From Sphingopyxis sp. (GTDB lineage Bacteria; Pseudomonadota; Alphaproteobacteria; Sphingomonadales; Sphingomonadaceae): DNA of 64,000 bases. Both the position numbers and the translations under genes were made by a program. Positions 45,332 to 52,225 of the stretch are shown here, in pieces. The number at the start of each line of letters is the position of its first letter. Position 1 is the stretch's first letter. The notes under the pieces were generated by a model. The model made no database searches. It was not told where the DNA came from and saw nothing but the letters and a program-made list of their open reading frames with translations. The stretch covers positions 1-64,000 of the forward strand of contig NVXM01000006.1 of assembly GCA_002733865.1 (NCBI GenBank). Direction: 5' to 3'.

Positions 45332-45865
45332 TTAGTTTGAAGGGCGTTCAAGGATTTCGATATTGTCCTCATTGACGATCATGAATACCGCCTGGTCATT
45401 GATGACCATCTTCGTGTCCTCATCAAGTGGGACCCCTTCGATGTTCGAAATATCATCTGCATCGCGGATCACCCCGCCACTAACCTGCAACCGTTGGCCC
45501 GCATTGATGTCGAGAGGCACTTCCCTGGGTTCGTCAATGATAATTGCGAACATGCGCGCTCCATCATTCTCGATCCAGAAACCGCGATCAGTCAACGGAC
45601 CACCAACATCAACCTCACCGCTAAACTGTTGCCCGACATAAGACTGTGGTTGTGCCAGAATGGCAGCCAGTGTCATTGGAAGTTCGCCTGTTTCTGGCCC
45701 CGTCACCGGTTCGACTTGTTCAACTACCGTGGAATCTATCACGTCGGTTTCAACTTCATCGTCATCAGCGAGCAGCCACCAGATTATCAGTGCAACAAGG
45801 AGGAGACCCAGGAGCAGCCAAAGCCAACTCATTGATGATTTTTTCTGTACTGGAATCTCTGCCAT
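45332..45865 (-). CDS. Membrane-anchored hypothetical protein with OB-like domain
   Basis: A 177-residue protein. A cytosolic N-terminus (residues 1-12) and one membrane helix (about 13-33, WLWLLLGLLLVALIIWWLL) lead to an acidic linker (DDDEVETDVID). A beta-rich domain follows (about 62-172; AQPQSYVGQQFSGEVDVGGPLTDRGFWIENDGARMFAIIID), whose pattern resembles OB-fold proteins. AGGAG precedes the ATG. It is followed by a PRC-barrel gene. I know no characterised relative. Confidence 0.75.
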   Translation of the reverse strand: MAEIPVQKKSSMSWLWLLLGLLLVALIIWWLLADDDEVETDVIDSTVVEQVEPVTGPETGELPMTLAAILAQPQSYVGQQFSGEVDVGGPLTDRGFWIENDGARMFAIIIDEPREVPLDINAGQRLQVSGGVIRDADDISNIEGVPLDEDTKMVINDQAVFMIVNEDNIEILERPSN

Positions 45866-45920
45866 AGCTTATTCTCCTGTATTTAATTTCAGTTGCCACT
45901 CGGACTGTCTGTTCAAATTC

Positions 45921-45945
45921 AATGCAGAGTTGCGCAAAAGGTTCC
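45921..45945 (-). promoter_or_regulatory. Possible EcfG-type promoter overlapping an inverted repeat
   Basis: On the minus strand GGAAC (45945-45941) is followed after 16 bases by CATT (45924-45921), 56 bases before the ATG of the membrane-anchored gene. The -10 has one mismatch to CGTT. The -35 lies inside the perfect inverted repeat at 45933-45979. Confidence 0.45.
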
Positions 45946-45979
45946 AAATTGTCCGTCAGATAATTTGGAACCTTTTGCG
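45933..45979. repeat. Perfect 18-bp inverted repeat
   Basis: cgcaaaaggttccaaatt at 45933-45950 and its exact complement at 45962-45979 enclose an 11-base loop. There is no T-tract, so it is not a standard terminator. It overlaps the -35 of the putative stress promoter and could be an operator or the end of a mobile element. Confidence 0.85.
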
Positions 45980-46013
45980 GTTTGCAAGTAAGCGAGTATT
46001 TTAATTACGATGA

Positions 46014-46327
46014 TACTACGGTGACGTTGCGCAATTCAGGAGGCAGCGCAGGCGCTGGCAGGTTTTTGCGTTAGGTTGACCATGAGGGAAGAGCTGGGGC
46101 GTCGTGATCGGCTCCCGGTTGGTAGGGATGTTCTGTCACCTGGTTATGGTGATGAGACGACAGAAAATTGTTATTCCGGCGGTGGCCGGGATCCAAGCCG
46201 AATTTCGGTCTGCGAAGGAAAGGTCGCGCTAGGCCGCTCGGCTTAAGAAAGCTTTGGGGAAGCCTTCGACGCCTGCGCCCTACGCTGGGGCGACGGGGGT
46301 AGAATTGAGTGCACTGTCACGGTAATT
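46014..46327. mobile_element. Decayed miniature element with terminal inverted repeats
   Basis: The left end tactacggtgacgttgcgca (46014 on) and the right end, read in reverse, aattaccgtgacagtgcact (46327 back) match at most positions and bound about 314 bases. The interior holds the dispersed repeat family shared with 44738-44960. No transposase frame is open. The same end motif (cggtgacagtgcac) is clustered at 18361-18434. It most resembles a non-autonomous element or the remains of a REP-associated unit; that class is inferred. Confidence 0.6.
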
Positions 46328-46447
46328 GGATATTAAAAACGAACGTTTTGAATCACTTCAACGAATGATCGAAGTTATTGTGAAACAAGGGATTCACACG
46401 AGACTTCGAATGATGTAGCCAAAGCAGAGTTTTACAAAGGGCTGCAT

Positions 46448-47062
46448 ATGCAAAACACTTCGCACGCTGTGATGTCGCAACGAAAAGAACCCAAGGATAG
46501 CCCAGACGATTTTCCAACGCCGCCATGGGCAACGCGCGCACTTCTTAAGCATATTATTTCGGACTATGATTTGAAAAATTCGACGTGCCTAGAACCTGCA
46601 TGTGGGGCGGGACACATGGTTAGAGTATTGCGTGAGGAATTTGCCGATGTGAAATATTCGGACGCATTTCATTATGGCTTCGGTCCCGTCCGTGACTATT
46701 TGGCTTCACCGTATGAAGCAAATGCTGTCGATTGGGTCGTTACAAACCCACCTTTTCGACTTGCCGAAGAATTCGTTCTAAAATCGTTTAATGTTGCAAG
46801 ACAGGGGGTAGCCATCCTGGCGCGGACCGTTTTTTTAGAAAGTGCCGGTCGCTACAACAGAATTTTTTCTGAGTTTCCGCCCTCACGATTTGCGCAATTC
46901 GTTGAACGAGTTCCGATGGTCAAAGGCAGGCTCGACATAAAGGCCTCTACAGCTACAGGTTACGCTTGGCTAATATGGGAAAAGAATGCGACGGGTGAGC
47001 CAAAGTTGATGTGGGTGCCGCCTTGCAGGAAGGCTTTGGAAAAAAGAGCAGACTACCCATAG
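46448..47062 (+). CDS. Orphan N6-adenine DNA methyltransferase-like protein, phage type
   Basis: A 204-residue SAM-dependent methyltransferase. The opening DDFPTPPWATRALLKHI is followed by the SAM motif CLEPACGAGHMVRVL (about residues 48-62), the catalytic TNPPF (about 98-102), then VPMVKGRLDIKASTATGYAWLIWEK. This arrangement is typical of methyltransferases carried by phages and islands of alphaproteobacteria. No restriction gene is adjacent. Its base composition is clearly lower in GC than the flanks. A second ATG at 46472 is an alternative start. Confidence 0.85.
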   Translation: MQNTSHAVMSQRKEPKDSPDDFPTPPWATRALLKHIISDYDLKNSTCLEPACGAGHMVRVLREEFADVKYSDAFHYGFGPVRDYLASPYEANAVDWVVTNPPFRLAEEFVLKSFNVARQGVAILARTVFLESAGRYNRIFSEFPPSRFAQFVERVPMVKGRLDIKASTATGYAWLIWEKNATGEPKLMWVPPCRKALEKRADYP

Positions 47063-47085
47063 AATTAATGCGGCTTTTGCAAAAA

Positions 47086-47427
47086 TCAACCTTCGTTGGC
47101 GTCGTAGGCCTCAGAAGATTTTTGCAAAACAGCCTTAACCTTGTTCAGTGCGTCAGGGGCTCCTGAGTCGATGCAATTAATTGCTTCTTGAACTCGCTCG
47201 CGCAATTTTCGGCCCTTTACGCCTGGTGGGCCTTGAGGTGGCAATTCGTCGGCAGGAGCCGCTTCTAGAGTGCCGTATTCGCCATTTTTTGCCTCGGCAA
47301 TTCTTCCTTGATTTACCCCAAACCAAGCAGCGATATCATGATTACGATCCCCCCGAGCATCCATGCCTAGAACAATTCTAACGTCATCCTTATCCAAACT
47401 AATACCACTGGGTTTTCCTCGAGACAT
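47086..47427 (-). CDS. Hypothetical HTH-like small protein
   Basis: A 113-residue protein convergent with the methyltransferase. Residues about 10-45 (DKDDVRIVLGMDARGDRNHDIAAWFGVNQGRIAEAKNGEYG) look like a helix-turn-helix of the kind that reads repeated short sequences. A proline-rich linker (ELPPQGPPG) and a charged helical tail follow. TTGGAG precedes the ATG at 47427. Similar proteins occur in mobile regions of rhizobia and sphingomonads as I recall, without known function. Confidence 0.65.
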   Translation of the reverse strand: MSRGKPSGISLDKDDVRIVLGMDARGDRNHDIAAWFGVNQGRIAEAKNGEYGTLEAAPADELPPQGPPGVKGRKLRERVQEAINCIDSGAPDALNKVKAVLQKSSEAYDANEG

Positions 47428-47605
47428 AAGTATTCTCCAATAACAAGACATCTATCTTGCTATATTCTACATATGGAGTCGAGTCCTGACATTGAGCTGA
47501 AGCCTTATAGCTTCAAAAACCTATCGATTGGTCGCTATTGTGCACAGCACAATACTGCTGTCTGATACTTGTTAATCTATGATAAACTCTGGAATTCAAC
47601 CCACC

Positions 47606-48556
47606 TCACCCCACCCAATTCAACACAATCAGATAAACCGCCGACAGCACAATCCACGTCCCGTCCAGCGTCTTCAATCTCTTCGCCCCCAGCCACAGCG
47701 CGATCGGGCGGGCCAGGAAGGCGCCGAACACCGCGCCCGGTCCGGCCAGCAGCACGATCTCCCAAGGCATCGTGCCCGCCTCGATATGCCAGATGCTGCC
47801 GACCAGCGCGCTGACCGAGGAGATCACGCAAGCGGTGCCGGTGCACAGCAGCACCGGATAGTGGCGGATGAACAGATAGAGCGCGACCAGCTCGCCGATG
47901 CCGACCGAAAACAGCGCGGTCAGCGCGCCGCCGGGGATCGCGATCAGCAGCAGGACCGCGATATCGACCGGCTCCAGCCGGGCGCGTTCCGGGCGCTTGT
48001 GATTGATCGTCCAGGTAGTGATGATCAGCGCCAGCCCCAGAAAAATCGAAAAAGCCTTGTAGCCCAGCAATATCATATGCCCGTCGACGATGGTCAGCCG
48101 CTGCATCGCCCATAGCGCGGGCAGCGCCAGCGCCAGCACCGCCCCGATGACCAGCGCATAGTCGCGCGGACGCACCGCCGCCTGCCCGGAGGAAGCCGCT
48201 GCGGCTGGCTGATGCAGCAAACGGTCGGTCCAGCGCAGGCCGCCGATGGTCATGCCAAAGCTCTGGATCGCCATCGACGCCGCAGTGACGCGCAGCGGAT
48301 CGAGCGTCATCACGCCATGTTCGCGCAGCGCATTGAACACCGGCACAAACACCACGCCGCCGCCGGTGCCCGATGTATTGGCGATCACCGCCGCCAGCAT
48401 GCCGATACCCGGCAGAAACCACAGCTGCCCGATCAGCGCCGGATCATAGGTCGCAAACAGCAGGATGGCGGCATAGAGCAGCAGCAGAACCGCGCCGCCC
48501 GCCATGACCAGGCGGCCCGGCGCTGGTCTTGTCAATCGGTGGCCGGCGATGGTCAT
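47606..48556 (-). CDS. TauE/SafE family sulfite/organosulfonate exporter-like permease
   Basis: A 316-residue inner-membrane protein with about eight helices. Family features include GIGMLAAVIANTSGTGGGVVFVPVFNAL near residue 50 and the second-half repeat IAIPGGALTALFSVGIGELVALYLFIRHY. The substrate may be sulfite, a sulfonate or another small anion. The 178-base gap on its downstream side holds only the promoter region of the HTH-like gene. Confidence 0.88.
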   Translation of the reverse strand: MTIAGHRLTRPAPGRLVMAGGAVLLLLYAAILLFATYDPALIGQLWFLPGIGMLAAVIANTSGTGGGVVFVPVFNALREHGVMTLDPLRVTAASMAIQSFGMTIGGLRWTDRLLHQPAAAASSGQAAVRPRDYALVIGAVLALALPALWAMQRLTIVDGHMILLGYKAFSIFLGLALIITTWTINHKRPERARLEPVDIAVLLLIAIPGGALTALFSVGIGELVALYLFIRHYPVLLCTGTACVISSVSALVGSIWHIEAGTMPWEIVLLAGPGAVFGAFLARPIALWLGAKRLKTLDGTWIVLSAVYLIVLNWVG

Positions 48557-48672
48557 GACTGATCGTTGGCCAAATCCGCGCGCTGACGCAACCGCTAATC
48601 ATCCGCAAGAACAGAGCCCCCCTCCGGTAGTGCCCTGCTGGAACCCTTGCGACCCTCACGGGTTCTGCAGAT

Positions 48673-49269
48673 ATGACCCGCCGCAACATCTCCACCGCCC
48701 TTTTGCTCGCCCTTATCCTGTCGGGCTGTGGCCAGACGCAAACCACCCCCGATGACCAACAGGCCGCAACGGACCCATCGACCGAAACGGAGCCGAGCGC
48801 GAACGCCCTGCCCTCACCAGATCGCGCGTCCACCGACCCGGCCACAGCGGCCAGTGATCGCACTTCCGACCTGATGCCAGCCCAGCTGACCGCGGAGGCC
48901 GAACGCGGCGAAAAAGGCGCGCGCAATCTGCTGCTGTCTTTCGGACGAGCGATTGAGCTGGGGAAATTCGAGCAGGCCTGGGCGATGCTCAGCCCGGCGG
49001 ACCAGAAAAAGTGGAGCAAGACCGACTTTGCGGCCCTGTTTGCGGATATGTCCAAAATCACGGTCTCGCTCCCCGACGGCACCATCGAAGGCGCCGCCGG
49101 CTCGCTCTATTACAGCGCGCCCGTCACCATCACCGGCGAAAGCAAGGACGGCCGCCCACTGCGCATCGAAGGCAAAGCCGTGCTGCGCCGCGTCAATGAT
49201 GTCGACGGCGCCACCCCGGCGCAGCTGCGCTGGCATTTCCAGACCCTGACGCTCGACTGGACCCACTAG
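48673..49269 (+). CDS. Hypothetical lipoprotein
   Basis: A 198-residue protein with a lipoprotein signal (LLLALILSGC, cysteine near residue 19). A low-complexity Thr/Pro/Ser/Asp linker (20-70) follows, then a C-terminal alpha/beta domain (about 75-196, GRAIELGKFEQAWAMLSPADQKKWSKTDFAALF) that resembles NTF2-like domains. The ATG is preceded by a weak ribosome site. No function known. Confidence 0.75.
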   Translation: MTRRNISTALLLALILSGCGQTQTTPDDQQAATDPSTETEPSANALPSPDRASTDPATAASDRTSDLMPAQLTAEAERGEKGARNLLLSFGRAIELGKFEQAWAMLSPADQKKWSKTDFAALFADMSKITVSLPDGTIEGAAGSLYYSAPVTITGESKDGRPLRIEGKAVLRRVNDVDGATPAQLRWHFQTLTLDWTH

Positions 49270-49382
49270 CCCGAGCGGGAATTAGGCTGACACGGCACTC
49301 CTGACCGAATTAGACCCAGCTTCACCCAACCCCAATTTCCTTCAACGCTGCATTCTCCAGAAAGGCGCTGCGGGTCATCTTG

Positions 49383-49973
49383 CTAGGCACGTTTGTTTTT
49401 CGTGGCCGCGCCACGCTTCCGGGGAGCTTTTCCGTGCCGTTCCGTGATAAATTTCCCGGATTTGCTGTCCCTGACTATTGTAGAACTCATGCGAGCAGCT
49501 TTACTCGACGCAGCGCTCAATATTCTGCCCGCAACCGGATCGGCGCTGGTGTTGTAGATTTTCCGGCCAAGCTTCTCCCGGGGGCTTTCCTCCGCTCGCG
49601 GTTCAAACACCCAGCGCGGCATGGCCAGTGCCTCGGCGATGGAATCGATGGTCTCAGCTCGACCGATACCGGGCGCAGACGCCTCCAGACGCGCAATACC
49701 CGCCTGAGTCATGCCGATGGCATCCGCGAGATGGGTCTGGGTCATCTTGCGATAGGCGCGTGCGGCGGCGATCGGGTGTTTACCTTGGCGAATGGCGCGC
49801 GCCACCTCAGCCGGAATGGCTCCGTCCTCTTGCAGCGATTTCAGTCCTTCATAGGCATCAGCAAGATCGGCTGCATCTTCTGCCTGCTCGATCAGCCAGT
49901 CGAATTCTGCGCGAGTCAGCGTCACGGTTTCGGTGCCGTCGCCGCTCTTTTCAAATTTGGGTTCAAGTTCCAT
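49383..49973 (-). CDS. HTH antitoxin of the RelE-type pair
   Basis: A 196-residue protein, long for an antitoxin. The N-terminal 60 residues are acidic and helical (EFDWLIEQAEDAADLADAYEGL) and suit toxin binding. An HTH lies at about 70-125 (MTQTHLADAIGMTQAGIARLE). The C-terminus is a separate basic tail (SSTIVRDSKSGKFITERHGKAPRKRG). It is the second gene after the RelE-like toxin, 54 bases downstream. It probably represses the operon through the direct repeats at 50289-50341. Confidence 0.85.
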   Translation of the reverse strand: MELEPKFEKSGDGTETVTLTRAEFDWLIEQAEDAADLADAYEGLKSLQEDGAIPAEVARAIRQGKHPIAAARAYRKMTQTHLADAIGMTQAGIARLEASAPGIGRAETIDSIAEALAMPRWVFEPRAEESPREKLGRKIYNTSADPVAGRILSAASSKAARMSSTIVRDSKSGKFITERHGKAPRKRGAATKNKRA

Positions 49974-50027
49974 TTTTGCTTCCCATTCTGCTCGCCATTC
50001 ATCAGCACTTCGTGCTGCGGATTGTCA

Positions 50028-50282
50028 CTACTCCTTGTAAATGGCTTTGCGGTGGCCGATGGCGAGAACGTTCAACACCACCAGTTCCTCGTTAAATATG
50101 ACCCGGTAGTTGCCGACACGCAGGCGCCGTGCATCCGTGCCCTGAAGCGCCTTCACCTGTCCGGAAAGGCTTTCCGGGTCCCGGGCATATTGTTCGATTT
50201 TTTCTTCCACAGCTTCAGCTTGCTTGCGCGGCATTTTGGCCAGTGCACGATCCGCCCGAGCCGTATAGCTGATCGTCTTCAT
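50028..50282 (-). CDS. RelE/ParE family toxin
   Basis: An 84-residue protein with the RelE fold: KTISYTARADRALAKMPRKQAEAVEEKIEQYARDP, then QGTDARRLRVGNYRVIFN and a final VLAIGHRKAIYKE. The basic and aromatic residues that cut mRNA in RelE (Arg and Tyr near the end) have equivalents here. It precedes its antitoxin, as does the pair at 18.8 kb. Confidence 0.9.
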   Translation of the reverse strand: MKTISYTARADRALAKMPRKQAEAVEEKIEQYARDPESLSGQVKALQGTDARRLRVGNYRVIFNEELVVLNVLAIGHRKAIYKE

Positions 50283-50288
50283 TGCCCC

Positions 50289-50341
50289 GAATATAATGAA
50301 TTATAACAAAATGGCAAGACGAATATAACGAATTATAACAA
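50289..50341 (-). promoter_or_regulatory. Two 21-bp direct repeats, probable operators
   Basis: gaatataatgaattataaca at 50289 and gaatataacgaattataaca at 50321 are 20/21 identical with a 32-base period, about three helical turns. Each contains an imperfect ataa..ttat palindrome. They lie immediately upstream of the toxin gene and are likely bound by the HTH antitoxin. The AT-rich repeats also supply the -10 region (tataat-like on the minus strand). Confidence 0.8.
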
Positions 50342-50355
50342 GGCCTTCTCGGTTG

Positions 50356-52155
50356 CTATGGAGCAGGCTGGCAAATCCCCTTAACCAACCCCCGCACACT
50401 ATTCCCCAGCCAAAACCCGTCCGCCAGATCCTCGGCGCGCAGATCCGCCTCGACCGCCTCGCCATTTGCCAGCAGTTCCGCTCGCAACACGCCCGCCAGC
50501 ACGCCGCGCGCCAGCGGCGGGGTCAGCAGCTTGCCATCGCGCTCGACAAAGACATTCCAGATCGCGCCCTCGGTGACAAAGCCGTCGTCGTCGACGAAGA
50601 TCGGGTGCACGCCGTCGGCCAGTCCCTCCACCTGATAGACGCGCCGGTCGCTGGTCTTGTGGTGCAGTCGGAAATCCTGCGGCTCGGCCTGCATCGGCAC
50701 CAGCTGGCAGCGGGCCGGGCCGTCCGGCGTCTTGGGCAGCGGCTTCAGCTCGATCGCCAGCGCGCCCGACTGGCCGAGGTGCAGCCGGACCATCGCAGCG
50801 CTGTCCTGGTGAAAGGTAATCGCCTGGATCGCGTTGCGCGCGGCGTGGCGGTCGAATTCAAATTGCAGGGCGCGGGCGCTCGCCTTCATCCGCTCCAGAT
50901 GCGCCTCAAGCCGCCCGATGCCGCTGGCGGGGGCAAAAGCCATCGTCTCGATCAGGTCGACCGCGTGGCCATCCTGTGCGTTGACATCCACCTTCGCAAA
51001 CCTCCCCTTGGCGAGGCACTCCCGCCACTCATCATCCCCGTTTGAGTCCGCCACTATGCCAGAGCCGAGGCCGATGAAAAGCGTTTCTTTGCTAGGGGGG
51101 AGGAAGAAAGTGCGGATCGCGACATTGAAGGCGGCGTCGGAGCGGCCCAGGTCGTCCGGCGCATCGATCCGGCCGATCGAGCCGCAATAGAGGCCGCGCG
51201 GATCCGGTTCCAGTTCGTCGATAATCTCCATCGCCCGGATTTTCGGCGCGCCGGTGATCGAACCGCAGGGAAAAATCTGCCGGATGATATCGACCGCATC
51301 GAGCCCGTTCCGGAGCGCGGCGGTCACGGTCGAGGTCATCTGGTGGATCGTCGGATAGCTCTCGACATGGAACAGCTCCGGCACATGCACGCTGCCTTGC
51401 TCTGCCACCCGCGACAGGTCGTTGCGCAGCAGGTCGACGATCATCAGATTTTCCGCGCGCTGCTTCGGGTCGCTCTGCAACCGTGCCTGGACCGCCGCAT
51501 CGGCTTCCGGATCGGCGAGCCGCGCCGCCGTACCCTTCATCGGCTTGGCCGTGATCCGGCCGTCTTTCAGCGCAAAGAACAGTTCCGGCGAAAAGGACAG
51601 CATCCAGTTTTGGCCGTCAAAGACGACGCCGCCATAGCCGGCCTGCGCCCGACCCCGGATCGCGGCATAAAGCGCCAGAGGATGGGCAGAAAAGTCCATT
51701 TCTGCCCGAAAGGTGAGATTGGCCTGATAAATGTCGCCGGAAATGATATAATTTTGTACCTTCCGGAACGCCGCATCATAGTCTGCGCGCGCCACCTGCG
51801 GCCGCAGCCGCCCCAGCCACGCCCCATTCCGGTCGGGCAGCGCTTCAGCGACTTCTTCTTGACTTAACTCTTTGTAATCCTTGAATATTCCGAACCACAC
51901 CAGCGGCGTCGTCAAATCGCCCGGCACTTTGCCCCGCAACCGCTCTTCCAGCCCCAGCCCCGCCTCATAGGCCAGATAGCCCGCCACATGCTGCCCTGCC
52001 AATCGCGCCCGCGACAGATCAGCAAAACATGCTTCCAATTCTTCCACTCTGTCGGCCCGGATCACCCCCACCGGATCCCGGTAAAGCCGCGCCGGAGCGG
52101 CATCACAGGCCCGCGCATCATCGAGCAGAACAAAGGGACGATCGGTAGAAAACAT
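50356..52155 (-). CDS. pabBC: Aminodeoxychorismate synthase component I fused to aminodeoxychorismate lyase
   Basis: A 599-residue bifunctional folate enzyme. Residues about 1-370 are PabB: KPMKGTAARLADPEADA with the diagnostic lysine, DLLRNDLSRVAEQGSV and GSITGAPKIRAMEIIDELEP. From about 385 on is the class IV PLP domain (PabC): ETMAFAPASGIGRLEAHLERM, LHHKTSDRRVYQ with the PLP lysine, EGAIWNVFVERDG and RGVLAGVLR. It would turn chorismate into p-aminobenzoate with a glutaminase not present here. The start at 52155 is the natural PabB N-terminus. It is divergent from the S9 peptidase gene. Confidence 0.93.
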   Translation of the reverse strand: MFSTDRPFVLLDDARACDAAPARLYRDPVGVIRADRVEELEACFADLSRARLAGQHVAGYLAYEAGLGLEERLRGKVPGDLTTPLVWFGIFKDYKELSQEEVAEALPDRNGAWLGRLRPQVARADYDAAFRKVQNYIISGDIYQANLTFRAEMDFSAHPLALYAAIRGRAQAGYGGVVFDGQNWMLSFSPELFFALKDGRITAKPMKGTAARLADPEADAAVQARLQSDPKQRAENLMIVDLLRNDLSRVAEQGSVHVPELFHVESYPTIHQMTSTVTAALRNGLDAVDIIRQIFPCGSITGAPKIRAMEIIDELEPDPRGLYCGSIGRIDAPDDLGRSDAAFNVAIRTFFLPPSKETLFIGLGSGIVADSNGDDEWRECLAKGRFAKVDVNAQDGHAVDLIETMAFAPASGIGRLEAHLERMKASARALQFEFDRHAARNAIQAITFHQDSAAMVRLHLGQSGALAIELKPLPKTPDGPARCQLVPMQAEPQDFRLHHKTSDRRVYQVEGLADGVHPIFVDDDGFVTEGAIWNVFVERDGKLLTPPLARGVLAGVLRAELLANGEAVEADLRAEDLADGFWLGNSVRGLVKGICQPAP

Positions 52156-52225
52156 GCTCCCCTCTAATTGCTTTTGTCCCGCTTCGTCCATAAACATCGT
52201 ACAACTGAAACAGGGGAATGACTGC

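Noticed and set aside
47473..47565. A 30-codon plus-strand frame (MESSPDIEL...) between the HTH-like gene and the TauE gene
   Set aside because: It has no ribosome site and no hydrophobic or domain pattern; it overlaps the likely promoter of the HTH-like gene.
50289..50341. CRISPR-like direct repeats
   Set aside because: There are only two units, AT-rich, next to a toxin gene, with no cas genes; an operator pair explains them.
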